Part shown: positions 23,682 through 31,166 of the stretch, piece after piece
Layout: each line of letters begins with the position of its first letter
How positions within the stretch are numbered: position 1 is the first letter of the stretch
Program-made: the position numbers and the translations under genes
Assembly: GCF_004794515.1 (NCBI RefSeq)
Contig: NZ_SSDF01000071.1
Coordinates: 62,001-126,000, forward strand
Source: Microbacterium sp. A20
Lineage (GTDB): Bacteria; Actinomycetota; Actinomycetes; Actinomycetales; Microbacteriaceae
Direction of reading: 5' to 3'
DNA length: 64,000 nt
Notes under the pieces: generated by a model
What the model was told of the DNA's origin: nothing
The model's input: only the letters and a program-made list of their open reading frames with translations
Database searches by the model: none

Positions 23682-24987
23682 TCGCAGCTGGCGCTCGGTG
23701 CGCGGCAGGACCACGCTCGGGGCGACCGTCGTCGTCGCGGTGGCCCTGCTCATCGGCGCCCTCTCGTTCTACGGCGTGCTCAGCGCGAGCATCCACGGCA
23801 GCACGGAGCGCGCGGCCGAACAGCGCCTCGACGAGCTCGCCGAGCGCAGCGACGGACCGGGCCGCGGGGGGATCGACACCCTCGAGGACGAGTTCGTGCA
23901 GCTCATCGGCGCCGACGGATCGGTGCGGGCGGCCAGCGAGGACGCCCGCGAGGCGCTCGGCTCGACGGCCCTGCCGGTGTCCGACGATCCGCAGACCACG
24001 ACCGTCGACGGCGAGCAGATGCTCGTCGTCTCGGACGACCTCGATGATGACCAGACGCTCGTGCTGGCCGTGTCGATGGACGACGACGCCGAGACCCTGA
24101 CGACGGTCGCGACTCTGCTCGCCATCGCGGTCCCCCTGCTCCTGCTGCTCGTCGCGGTGACCACCTGGCTCGTGGTCGGGCGCGCGCTCCGCCCGGTCGA
24201 ACGCATCCGCGAGAAGGTCGACGGCATCACCGCCGAGCGCCTGCACCAGCGAGTGCCGGTGCCCGAGACGGCCGATGAGATCGCGGCGCTCGCGACGACC
24301 ATGAACGGCATGCTCGACCGGCTCGATGCCGCCGCCACCGCGCAGCGGCGTTTCGTGTCGGACGCCTCGCACGAGCTGCGTTCGCCGCTCGCGACCATCC
24401 GTCAGCACGCCGAGCTCGCACAGGCCCACCCCGACGTGACGAGCATCGGCGAACTCGCGGAGGTCGTCTCGGAGGAGGGACTCCGCCTGCAGGGCATCGT
24501 CGAGTCTCTACTCCTTCTCGCCCGCCTCGACGAAGGCGCGAGCACGCACGACGAGCCGATCGACCTCGACGACATCGCGCTCGGCGAGGTGCGCCGGCTG
24601 CGCGCGGCCGGGCACGAGGTCGACGGCTCCGGCATCCAGGCGGCGAGGGTGCACGGCGATCCCCGCCTGCTCGGCCAGCTGGTGCGCAACCTCGCCGACA
24701 ACGCCGCGCGCCACAGCCGCAACCGGGTCGCGATCGGCGTGATCCCCTCCGGTGGGCATGTGTTCGTGACGGTCGAGGACGACGGCGCCGGCGTGCCCGC
24801 CGAGGAGCGTGAGCGCATCTTCGAGCGCTTCGTCCGCCTCGATGAAGCGCGCAGCCGCGATGCGGGCGGCAGCGGGCTCGGTCTCGCGATCGCCCGGGGC
24901 ATCGCCTCCTCCGCCCGAGGGACTCTCGCGGTCGACGACTCCCGCTGGGGCGGCGCGCGCTTCGTCCTCACACTTCCGCTCGGCTGA
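23674..24987 (+). CDS. Sensor histidine kinase
   Basis: A 437-residue membrane kinase. I start it at GTG 23674, overlapping the response regulator stop; the frame is open further back inside that gene. A first helix (about 17-38), an acidic sensor region of about 105 residues outside the membrane, and a second helix (about 145-168) are followed by HAMP. The phosphoacceptor His is near residue 233 in SDASHELRSPLA. The ATPase shows NLADNAARH, VEDDGAGVP and GGSGLGLAIARG. The acidic sensor (many Asp/Glu) suggests cation or cationic-peptide sensing as in PhoQ, but this is speculative. Confidence 0.93.
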   Translation: MVSRSWRSVRGRTTLGATVVVAVALLIGALSFYGVLSASIHGSTERAAEQRLDELAERSDGPGRGGIDTLEDEFVQLIGADGSVRAASEDAREALGSTALPVSDDPQTTTVDGEQMLVVSDDLDDDQTLVLAVSMDDDAETLTTVATLLAIAVPLLLLLVAVTTWLVVGRALRPVERIREKVDGITAERLHQRVPVPETADEIAALATTMNGMLDRLDAAATAQRRFVSDASHELRSPLATIRQHAELAQAHPDVTSIGELAEVVSEEGLRLQGIVESLLLLARLDEGASTHDEPIDLDDIALGEVRRLRAAGHEVDGSGIQAARVHGDPRLLGQLVRNLADNAARHSRNRVAIGVIPSGGHVFVTVEDDGAGVPAEERERIFERFVRLDEARSRDAGGSGLGLAIARGIASSARGTLAVDDSRWGGARFVLTLPLG

Positions 24988-25075
24988 CGGCATCCTCCCA
25001 CCCCTTCCCGCCCCTTTCCCGCAGCCTCTGCCCCCGTCCCTTCGCCCCCGCCCTGCCCCCGCCCGCGCCCGCGCA

Positions 25076-25157
25076 GCACAACTTCGGAGATCCGTAGCGA
25101 CACGCCGACGGCTCGGCCCTCCGCGCGGCGTGGCGCGGCTCATCTCCGAAGTTGTGC
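25076..25157. repeat. Long nested hairpin with 16-bp perfect arms
   Basis: GCACAACTTCGGAGAT (25076-25091) is exactly complementary to 25142-25157, with 50 bp between. An inner CACGCCG/CGGCGTG pair adds a second stem. It follows the kinase gene and could terminate the two-component transcript, but there is no T run and the structure resembles a mobile extragenic repeat. Confidence 0.75.
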
Positions 25158-25194
25158 CAAGAATCGCGCCGATACACCGGTTGCTGAATGATCC

Positions 25195-25220
25195 TTCAGG
25201 AGGCTTCAGGGAGGATTCAG
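25195..25220 (+). promoter_or_regulatory. Triple TTCAG repeat before the PepSY-like gene
   Basis: TTCAG occurs at 25195, 25205 and 25216 (10- and 11-bp spacing). The last repeat ends 23 bp before ATG 25244, the same distance as before the response regulator gene. It is a probable target of that regulator. Confidence 0.6.
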
Positions 25221-25243
25221 CGCCCGCGCGAGACCATCGGGAC

Positions 25244-26062
25244 ATGGACGACAAGACACCCACACCGGACCAGACTCCCGACCAGACCCCCGCGAGCACC
25301 CCGGATGCACAGACCGTCCCGGTCGCCCCCGCGGCAGCCCCGACAGCCGACGCCGGACAGCACCCGACATTCCCCGCAGCCGGCCCGGTCATCACCCCCG
25401 CGGCATCCGAAGCGAAGCCCGGACGCAAGCGCGCTCTCCTCATCGGCGGCGGCATCGCTGCGGCCGTGATCCTCGCGGGCGGCGGCATCGCGGTCGGCGC
25501 GGCGATGGGCGACGAGTTCGGCGATGACGACGACCGGTCCTCGATGTCGGACGGCCCCCGTCACGACGAGGGAGCACCCCAGGGCGATCACGACGATCGA
25601 CACGACGACGACAGCGGCTCGTCGAACGACCGCGGTCCGGTCACCGGCATCGGCACGGCATCGGCAGATGAGCTGATCGAGATCGCGGATGCTGCACGCG
25701 GCGCCGCCGAGGGCGAGGTCACATCGATCGACGGGAAGCGCGACGGCACCTGGGAGGTGCAGCTCACGACGGCCGACGGCACCGAGACCGAGGTTCGCGT
25801 GGACAAGAGTCTCGCGGCGTCCGTCATCGAGACCGATCCCGCCGACGGCGACGACACCGGCCCCGCGCTCACCCTCGACGACGCGACGATCCGCTCGCTG
25901 GTCGAGGCCGCGCTCGCGGAGGCCGACGGCATGATCACCGACCTCGACGTGGACGGTGACGACGTGAGCCCGTACGACGCGTCGGTCCTCACGTCGGACA
26001 ACCGCTCGATCGACATCGACTTCGGCGCCGACTTCGCCGTCGTCGGAACCGACATCGACTGA
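25244..26062 (+). CDS. PepSY-like membrane-anchored acidic protein
   Basis: A 272-residue protein. The first 65 residues are Pro/Thr/Ala-rich and cytoplasmic, a membrane helix lies at about 67-90, and a very Asp/His-rich stretch (GDDDDRSSMSDG, DHDDRHDDDSG) follows outside. The C-terminal part has two PepSY-like segments (GEVTSIDGKRDGTWEVQLTTADGTETEVRVDK and GMITDLDVDGDDVSPYDASVLTSDNRSIDIDFG). It probably binds cations or dampens a protease or the neighbouring kinase. TTCAG repeats upstream tie it to the two-component system. ATG 25244 has no strong ribosome site, so a leaderless transcript is possible. Confidence 0.8.
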   Translation: MDDKTPTPDQTPDQTPASTPDAQTVPVAPAAAPTADAGQHPTFPAAGPVITPAASEAKPGRKRALLIGGGIAAAVILAGGGIAVGAAMGDEFGDDDDRSSMSDGPRHDEGAPQGDHDDRHDDDSGSSNDRGPVTGIGTASADELIEIADAARGAAEGEVTSIDGKRDGTWEVQLTTADGTETEVRVDKSLAASVIETDPADGDDTGPALTLDDATIRSLVEAALAEADGMITDLDVDGDDVSPYDASVLTSDNRSIDIDFGADFAVVGTDID

Positions 26063-26081
26063 GCCGGGGCCTCACCCCGGC
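26063..26081 (+). terminator. Terminator hairpin after the PepSY-like gene
   Basis: GCCGGGG-CCTCA-CCCCGGC, a 7-bp GC stem, begins directly at the stop codon. Confidence 0.6.
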
Positions 26082-26105
26082 CGTCCTTCGACGTCCGACA
26101 CTCCC

Positions 26106-26140
26106 GATGCCGCCGCCCCACCCCCGGGGGCGGCGGCATC
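26106..26140 (+). terminator. Second, 14-bp hairpin before the S4 gene
   Basis: Perfect arms 26106-26119 and 26127-26140 enclose a 7-nt loop. Together with the hairpin at 26063 it isolates the S4 gene from upstream transcription. Confidence 0.7.
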
Positions 26141-26170
26141 GTCATGCGTGGCGGCGGACGCAGCGACGGA

Positions 26171-26176
26171 TAGCAT
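26171..26176 (+). promoter_or_regulatory. -10 element of a leaderless S4-protein transcript
   Basis: TAGCAT lies 6 bp upstream of ATG 26183, the geometry at which actinobacterial transcripts begin at the start codon. AGGG just before the ATG is too close to act as a ribosome site. Confidence 0.55.
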
Positions 26177-26182
26177 TCAGGG

Positions 26183-26410
26183 ATGACGAACTCCGGACCG
26201 ATCGACGACATCTCCATCGGCGGCGAAGTGATCCGCCTCGGACAGTTCCTCAAGTTCGCCGGCCTCCTCGACTCGGGTGGAGACGCCAAAGAGGTCATCA
26301 TCGACGGATACGTGACCGTCAACGGCGAGGTGGACCGACGCCGTGGACGCCAGCTCCGCGACGGTGACCTGGTGTCGTTCGAAGGCCGAACGGTGCGCGT
26401 CCGCCCCTGA
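26183..26410 (+). CDS. Small S4-domain RNA-binding protein
   Basis: A 75-residue single-domain S4 protein: IRLGQFLKFAGLLDSGGDAKEVIIDGYVTVNGEVDRRRGRQLRDGDLVSFEGRTVRV is a complete S4 fold, like YaaA/RlbA. Relatives bind structured RNA, often ribosomal. The start at ATG 26183 is supported by a TAGCAT -10 six bases upstream, indicating a leaderless mRNA. It converges with a membrane protein gene 9 bp downstream. Confidence 0.9.
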   Translation: MTNSGPIDDISIGGEVIRLGQFLKFAGLLDSGGDAKEVIIDGYVTVNGEVDRRRGRQLRDGDLVSFEGRTVRVRP

Positions 26411-26419
26411 CGCAGGAGT

Positions 26420-26872
26420 TCAGCCCGCGTCGGCCGGCAGAACCTTCCGCACGGTCACGACGATCAGGGCGGTCAGCAGGCCGACCAGAGCCACGTCGGC
26501 CGCGATGTACGCGTAGTGCGCCCAGTTGGTCCCCGGTACCGCGGCTCCCGCGATCACCAGATCGCTGCGCTGGTTCAGCACGGGGCGGATGACCGCGATC
26601 TCGACAAGGTAGACGAGCCAGATCGACCCGAGGATCCCCAGCGTCGCGCGGCCCGCCCGCGCGCGCACGCTCACCACCGTGAGCACGATCAGCACCACAC
26701 CGGCGAGCACGTTCAACGCGGTGAACACGAGCCGCCCGATGCCCAGTCCGATCGGGATGGTGACACCGGGCGCCAGGAACTTCAGCGGCGCCTCCAGGAA
26801 CGAGATGGCGATGATCGCGCCGAGCAGGAACGCCGGCAGCAGCAGACGGAGCGCCGTGGTCGTGCGTGCCAT
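26420..26872 (-). CDS. Four-helix membrane protein of unknown function
   Basis: A 150-residue integral membrane protein with helices at roughly 10-32, 40-65, 73-92 and 115-140. No family signature is recognised; the spacing resembles DUF4149-type proteins. ATG 26872 is used, but GTG 26881 has a better-placed AAGGGAA ribosome site and may be the real start. Confidence 0.7.
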   Translation of the reverse strand: MARTTTALRLLLPAFLLGAIIAISFLEAPLKFLAPGVTIPIGLGIGRLVFTALNVLAGVVLIVLTVVSVRARAGRATLGILGSIWLVYLVEIAVIRPVLNQRSDLVIAGAAVPGTNWAHYAYIAADVALVGLLTALIVVTVRKVLPADAG

Positions 26873-26971
26873 GCGTGTCACCGGTTCCCTTCGCACGTAG
26901 ATGGTTCCGCGTTCGACGCTATCTCCGCGTGACCGGCGCGGGCGGGGCTGACGGCCGGGGATATGCGACCG

Positions 26972-27595
26972 TCACAGCCACTCGAGAACCTGCTCGACGA
27001 GGATCCCGATGCCGATCACGGTCATCGCGATCCCGGCGAGGCGGGTGACCAGCGAACTGGCGCGCGGGCGGGTACGCAGCAGGCGGCGGGCGAGGAGTCC
27101 GACCGTCGTGTAGACGACGGCGATGTTGAGCAGGTGCAGTCCGCCGAGCGCGAGCATCTGCGTCGTCGACGACCAGCCGTCAGGGCTCGTGAACTGCGGC
27201 AGCAGCGCGAGCAGGAGCAGCAGTCCCTTGGGGTTGATGCCGCTCACCCCCGACCCGCGCAGGAACTGGGACCATCCTCCGGTCGCGATCGGCTCACCGC
27301 TCTCGGCGATGGGTGCAGGACGGCTGGCGAGCGTCGTGGCGCCGAGGAAGATCAGATAGAGCGCACCGACCACGGTCAGGGTCGTGAGCGTGACCGGATA
27401 CGCGGTGACGAGCGCGCCGAGCCCCAGCGCGACGGCGACGATGACGACCGTGTAGCCGGCGAGCATCCCGAGGATGGACGGAGCGATCGAGCGGGCCCGC
27501 AGGCCGGCCGAGATCGCGTACGCCCAGTCGGCGCCGGGGGTCAACGCGAGCATGACCGCGACCAGCCAGAACTGCATGACCAGTGCGATATCCAT
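26972..27595 (-). CDS. LysE/RhtB-family amino-acid exporter
   Basis: A 207-residue efflux protein of six helices. The family opening is MQFWLVAVMLALTPGADWAYAISAGLRARS, with the GMLAGYTVVIVAVALGLGA and FLRGSGVSGINPKGLLLLLALLPQF segments. It diverges from an Lrp/AsnC regulator gene, the usual pairing for exporters of branched-chain or basic amino acids. The substrate cannot be told from the sequence. Confidence 0.9.
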   Translation of the reverse strand: MDIALVMQFWLVAVMLALTPGADWAYAISAGLRARSIAPSILGMLAGYTVVIVAVALGLGALVTAYPVTLTTLTVVGALYLIFLGATTLASRPAPIAESGEPIATGGWSQFLRGSGVSGINPKGLLLLLALLPQFTSPDGWSSTTQMLALGGLHLLNIAVVYTTVGLLARRLLRTRPRASSLVTRLAGIAMTVIGIGILVEQVLEWL

Positions 27596-27634
27596 CGGTC
27601 CTCCTCAATCCGAGGAAGAGACTACGAAGGATCT

Positions 27635-27660
27635 CGCGAAAGGTGCTTCGATTCTTCGCG
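27635..27660. promoter_or_regulatory. Inverted repeat in the LysE/Lrp gap
   Basis: CGCGAA (27635-27640) and TTCGCG (27655-27660) form a 6-bp inverted repeat with 14 bp between them, midway between the divergent start codons. It is a candidate Lrp/AsnC operator. Confidence 0.5.
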
Positions 27661-27693
27661 TCAGGCGGGCTGGTTCCTGCAAGACTTGTCGCC

Positions 27694-28149
27694 ATGGATG
27701 CACTTGACCGGGAGATTCTCTCGCTGCTGCAGGACGACGGCCGGATGAGCGCCACCCACCTGGCCTCGCACGTCGGCCTGAGCCTCTCCGCCTGTCATCG
27801 ACGGCTCAAGGAGCTGGAGCAGTCCGGGGCGATCGAGCGCTACCGCGCGGTGGTGGCTCCGAAGGCGGTCGGCCTCACGTTCGAGGCGATCGTGTTCGTG
27901 ACGATCGGGCGCACCGACAAGGACACCATCGTCGCGTTCGAGGAGGCCGTGGTGGCGATCCCGGCGGTGGTCGAGGCGCAGCGCCTGTTCGGCGACCCCG
28001 ACTACATGCTGCGCATCCTCACCCGCGACATGGGCGCGTATCAGGAGCTCTATGACAACACCCTCGGCGCGCTTCCCGGGGTGCAGCGGCTCACCTCGAC
28101 GATGGTGATGAAGCGCCTCGGCGCGGACCGCGCGGTGCCGATCCTCTGA
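27694..28149 (+). CDS. Lrp/AsnC-family regulator
   Basis: A 151-residue regulator. The N-terminal HTH is MDALDREILSLLQDDGRMSATHLASHVGLSLSACHRRLKELEQSGAIERYRA; the C-terminal RAM domain ends with GDPDYMLRILTRDMGAYQELYDNTLGALPGVQRLTSTMVMK. It should form octamers and respond to an amino acid. ATG 27694 fits the family length. Divergence from lysE-type exporter suggests local control of efflux. Confidence 0.92.
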   Translation: MDALDREILSLLQDDGRMSATHLASHVGLSLSACHRRLKELEQSGAIERYRAVVAPKAVGLTFEAIVFVTIGRTDKDTIVAFEEAVVAIPAVVEAQRLFGDPDYMLRILTRDMGAYQELYDNTLGALPGVQRLTSTMVMKRLGADRAVPIL

Positions 28150-28163
28150 CGTGCCGAGCTCGG

Positions 28164-28562
28164 CTATCGGTTCCAGTGGCGCAGCTTGTCGGGGTTGCAG
28201 ACGATCCAGAAGTTGGACAGCACGCGCGATCTCATCGCGGCAGTGAGTGCGGCGACGACCCGACCCTCGCGAACCAGCGTGAGCCCCGGCACACCGTTGA
28301 TCGACGCGGTGGCGACGAAAGTCCCCGGCGTCATCAGGGCACGCAGCTCCGCGGCAGCCGCTTCCGACCCTGTCACCGGCATCGGAGCGGTGTGCACATG
28401 ACCGCCGCTGTCGATGACCACCGTGACCTCGGGGTGGAGCAGCACGCGGATCGCGTCCTCGTCCCGCGCGCAGAGCGCGCCCGCGAGCGACTCGATGGTG
28501 TCGAGATCGGCAGAACCATGACGGCGCCGGCGCAGCCACGCCGGGTAATGCTTGCGAGTCAT
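28164..28562 (-). CDS. Free-standing ECF41-type regulatory (SnoaL-like) domain
   Basis: A 132-residue SnoaL-like (NTF2-fold) protein with no sigma regions. Its body aligns by eye with the C-terminal extension of the adjacent sigma factor: INGVPGLTLVREG against VNGQPAATLVEEG, and NFWIVCNPDKLRHWN against LLWVMSPQKLGHVN. The motif NPDKL, a hallmark of the ECF41 extension, is intact here but changed to SPQKL in the fused copy. ATG 28562 overlaps the sigma stop (ATGA), so the two are co-translated. It may bind the sigma factor or a small ligand as a modulator; that is inference. Confidence 0.8.
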   Translation of the reverse strand: MTRKHYPAWLRRRRHGSADLDTIESLAGALCARDEDAIRVLLHPEVTVVIDSGGHVHTAPMPVTGSEAAAAELRALMTPGTFVATASINGVPGLTLVREGRVVAALTAAMRSRVLSNFWIVCNPDKLRHWNR

Positions 28563-29458
28563 GCGGTGACCGCGTTGACGTGCCCGAGCTTCTGCGGACT
28601 CATCACCCAGAGAAGTTGCAGGATGCCCTCGCTCGAAGTGGTCACCGTGACCATGGTCGTGACCGTCCCCTCCTCGACGAGGGTGGCCGCCGGCTGACCG
28701 TTCACCTGCACCCAATCGATCGTCTTCCCGGTCCAGAAGTGATGCGCGAACGCCGCGACGAACTTGGCGACGCGCCCGCGACCCAGCACGGGGATGCGCG
28801 CCGCGAGCTTGGCGCCGTTGCCGTCGGTGTAGCTGACGACGTCGGCCGCGAAGAGAGTCTCGAGCTCGCGGGCATCGCCCTTCTGGGCGGCCGCGAGGAA
28901 GGCCTCAAGCAGGCGCCGCTGCGCGACCGGATCGACGTCGGCGTTGCGCGCCGACGACAGGTGCGCCCGCGCCCGGCTCACGAGCTGCCTCGCGCTCACG
29001 ACGCTGCTGGAGATCACCTCGGCGATGCGCGGATAGGGATAGTCGAAGGCCTCGCGCAAGATATAGGCCGCCCGCTCGGTGGGCGTCAGCTTCTCCAGCG
29101 TCAGGAGGATCGCGAATTGCAGCGCCTCGGCCCGTTCCGCACCGAGCGCCGGATCGTCATCGGTGTTGACCGGCTCGGGAAGCCACGGCCCGATGTACGT
29201 CTCGCGCCGCGAATGCGACGACTGCAGCACGTTGATCGAGAGCCGGGTGGTGATCGTCGTCAGGAACGCCACGGGCTCCTGGATCTTGCTGCGATCGGTG
29301 TTCTGCCACCGGATCCACGTCTCCTGCACGATGTCCTCGGCATCGGCGACCGTACTCAGCATCCGGTATGCGATGCCGAAGAGTCGCCGGCGGTGCATGT
29401 CGAATACCCGCACCGCCTCGTCGAGGTCTGTGATCTCTCCGAATCCGCTCTCGGCCAT
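28559..29458 (-). CDS. ECF41-group (SigJ-like) RNA polymerase sigma factor
   Basis: A 299-residue sigma factor with a fused regulatory domain. Region 2 is at about 15-85 (FGIAYRMLSTVADAEDIVQETWIRW), region 4 at about 125-180 (LEKLTPTERAAYILREAFDYPYPRIAEVI, then VSARQLVSRARAHL), and a SnoaL-like extension fills 195-299. The linker WLPEPV and the DGNGAK motif (for DGGGK) are ECF41 traits; NPDKL is altered to SPQKL. It follows the NmrA-type gene at 30254 by 25 bp and shares promoter P1, so the regulon is autoregulated. In known ECF41 proteins the extension controls activity instead of an anti-sigma factor. Confidence 0.92.
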   Translation of the reverse strand: MAESGFGEITDLDEAVRVFDMHRRRLFGIAYRMLSTVADAEDIVQETWIRWQNTDRSKIQEPVAFLTTITTRLSINVLQSSHSRRETYIGPWLPEPVNTDDDPALGAERAEALQFAILLTLEKLTPTERAAYILREAFDYPYPRIAEVISSSVVSARQLVSRARAHLSSARNADVDPVAQRRLLEAFLAAAQKGDARELETLFAADVVSYTDGNGAKLAARIPVLGRGRVAKFVAAFAHHFWTGKTIDWVQVNGQPAATLVEEGTVTTMVTVTTSSEGILQLLWVMSPQKLGHVNAVTA

Positions 29459-29483
29459 CGTCACGCCCTTCGCCTCCCCGTCG

Positions 29484-30254
29484 TCATCGGATTCCTGCGA
29501 CCAAGCGCCGGCCCTCGTCATGGACCCATGCATCGAGGGCGGTGGGAGCGAGACGCAGCGGAGACCGCGGGAGCAGAAGGTCTCCGGAGATGTTGAAGCC
29601 CAGGGTAGTGGTCTCCGCGTCGTCGACGACATAGCGCGGGTCATGGTCGACGCGGAGCACGCGGCGCACGAAGTCGGGAAGGGGCATCTGCTCGGGGCCG
29701 CCGAAATCGATCGCGCCGGCGAGGGGATCGCCCATCGCCAGGTCGACGAGCATTTCCGCCACATCGGACGCCGCCACCGGCTGCACGATCTTCGGAGGCA
29801 GATGCACGGTGTCCTGCGTGGTGTTCCACTCTGCGATCTTGCGCGCGAAGTCGTAGAACTGGGTGGAACGCAGGATGGAGTGGGCGATCGGGCCCGAGCG
29901 CACGAGATTCTCCTGCACACCCTTGGCGGCGAAGTACCCGTCGTCCCCGGTGTGATCCGCTCCGACGATCGACAGTACGACGTGGTGCTTCACTCCCGCG
30001 CGCTCCTCCGCCTCCAACAGACGCTGCGTCGTCGTCTCGAAGAACGCGCGCGCGTTGGCACCCGACACGTCCGGGGTATTCGTGACGTCGATCACGGCAT
30101 CGGCCAACTCGAGTGCGGCATCGAGGCCCTGCCCCGTGCGCGCATCCACACCGCTCGACGGCGAAGCCACCACGACCGCTTGCGCGCGACGTTCGAGCTT
30201 CTCGACGACCATCCGGCCCACCTGGCCGGTCCCACCCAACACGACGATCCGCAT
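29484..30254 (-). CDS. NmrA-type NAD(P)-binding oxidoreductase, paralogue 1
   Basis: A 256-residue Rossmann protein of the atypical SDR/NmrA type. It starts at ATG 30254 with MRIVVLGGTGQVGRMVVEKLERR; glycines of GGTGQVG bind the dinucleotide. GVDARTGQGLDAALELADAVIDVTN, HHVVLSIVGADH and YFAAKGVQENLVRSGPIAHSILRSTQFYDF follow. No YxxxK catalytic pair is evident, so it may reduce quinones or sense redox state. ECF41 sigma factors are usually linked to oxidoreductase genes of this kind. It is the first gene of the sigma operon behind promoter P1. Confidence 0.85.
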   Translation of the reverse strand: MRIVVLGGTGQVGRMVVEKLERRAQAVVVASPSSGVDARTGQGLDAALELADAVIDVTNTPDVSGANARAFFETTTQRLLEAEERAGVKHHVVLSIVGADHTGDDGYFAAKGVQENLVRSGPIAHSILRSTQFYDFARKIAEWNTTQDTVHLPPKIVQPVAASDVAEMLVDLAMGDPLAGAIDFGGPEQMPLPDFVRRVLRVDHDPRYVVDDAETTTLGFNISGDLLLPRSPLRLAPTALDAWVHDEGRRLVAGIR

Positions 30255-30312
30255 CTCGCTCGCTCCGTTCCTGGGTCCCGCGCCGTGCGCGCAGGGGGTT
30301 CTCCTCAACAGT

Positions 30313-30339
30313 GACCGGACAGCACCTCGAAGTGTGACA
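30313..30339 (-). promoter_or_regulatory. ECF41-type promoter P1 (NmrA 1 and sigma operon)
   Basis: On the minus strand, TGTCACA (30339-30333), 16 bp, then GGTC (30316-30313). It lies about 50 bp before ATG 30254. The sigma factor gene is the second gene of this transcript. Confidence 0.85.
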
Positions 30340-30354
30340 ACGGTCGAAGATGTT

Positions 30355-30945
30355 TCACGTGGCAGCCCGGATCCGTCGGCGTTCGTAGATCAGGGTCGCG
30401 GTCAGCAGAAGCACCCCGACAACGATGCCGACGGCCTGCGCGGGAAGCTCGACGACCCCGAAAACCCCGACGAGCACCAGGGTCACGAGGGCTCCGCCGA
30501 GGACTGCGTTCACCGCGCCGACCATGCTCGCCATCGTGAACAGGAACGAGGAGCGCGCGTAGCGGACCCCCAGCTCGCCGGACTGCGGGGTGTCGAGGGC
30601 GATCAACTCGGGACCCCGGGGATGCAGGCTGACGAAGTACTCGCGGATCCGCTCCATTCGTCGACGCGCGGTGATGTTCTCGACGCTCGTGTCGACGAGT
30701 CTCACGACCGTGAACCACCCCAGCGCGAAGATCGCCGGGAGGACGGTGAATGCGAGCACTCCGATCAGGGCCGGAGAGTTCGCGGCGAAGCCGATCGCGA
30801 CCAGCCCACTCGACAGCGTCGACAGGTAGATCGAGCTGCGCGTTCCCGCTTCGCTGATCGTCGAGCTCGCCGCCGATTGCAGCACGAACAACTCCGTCCC
30901 GACCGCACTGTTCAGGGCCGAGACATCGGGCGTCTCCTCGGTCAT
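30355..30945 (-). CDS. Four-helix membrane protein of the ECF41 cluster
   Basis: A 196-residue protein of unknown family. Helices at about 42-58, 60-82, 135-160 and 163-187 form two hairpins; the segment between (about 85-125, RMERIREYFVSLHPRGPELIALDTPQ) is polar and probably cytoplasmic. The ATG overlaps the stop of a 20-codon ORF (TCATGA), and promoter P2 lies about 105 bp upstream. It belongs to the sigma regulon by promoter sequence. Confidence 0.75.
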   Translation of the reverse strand: MTEETPDVSALNSAVGTELFVLQSAASSTISEAGTRSSIYLSTLSSGLVAIGFAANSPALIGVLAFTVLPAIFALGWFTVVRLVDTSVENITARRRMERIREYFVSLHPRGPELIALDTPQSGELGVRYARSSFLFTMASMVGAVNAVLGGALVTLVLVGVFGVVELPAQAVGIVVGVLLLTATLIYERRRIRAAT

Positions 30946-31004
30946 GATTCGCGCCGCCGCCCGGCCTCGGTGAGGGAGGACGCCTGCGTGCTGATGGTCG
31001 ACAT
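30942..31004 (-). CDS. 20-residue small ORF leading the membrane protein gene
   Basis: ATG 31004 follows GAAAGG at good spacing and encodes MSTISTQASSLTEAGRRRES. Its TGA overlaps the next ATG (ATGA). It starts about 40 nt after the predicted P2 start site, the same distance at which main genes of this cluster begin. It may be a leader that sets translation of the membrane protein, or a small protein. No hydrophobic segment. Confidence 0.45.
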   Translation of the reverse strand: MSTISTQASSLTEAGRRRES

Positions 31005-31052
31005 GTTCGCCTTTCGGATCATGGGGCGCGGGACCGCGCCATCGACAGCAGA

Positions 31053-31079
31053 GACCGGACGGGCGCTCCGGCTGTGACA
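31053..31079 (-). promoter_or_regulatory. ECF41-type promoter P2 (membrane protein)
   Basis: Minus-strand TGTCACA (31079-31073), N16, GGTC (31056-31053). It stands back to back with P3, with 27 bp between the two -35 elements. Confidence 0.85.
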
Positions 31080-31106
31080 GTCCTCGCGCCGGATGCGCGT
31101 CCGCAA

Positions 31107-31133
31107 TGTCACAGCAGCGGCGGGCTCGCGGTC
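31107..31133 (+). promoter_or_regulatory. ECF41-type promoter P3 (classical SDR)
   Basis: TGTCACA (31107-31113), N16, GGTC (31130-31133), 33 bp before ATG 31167. Confidence 0.85.
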
Positions 31134-31166
31134 ACATTGGCGTCCGAGACAGATCAGGAGAAGCAG

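Noticed and set aside
26959..26985. CGTCACA at 26964 as a further ECF41 promoter
   Set aside because: No GGTC or CGTC follows at 16 bp, and it points into the 3' end of the lysE-type gene.
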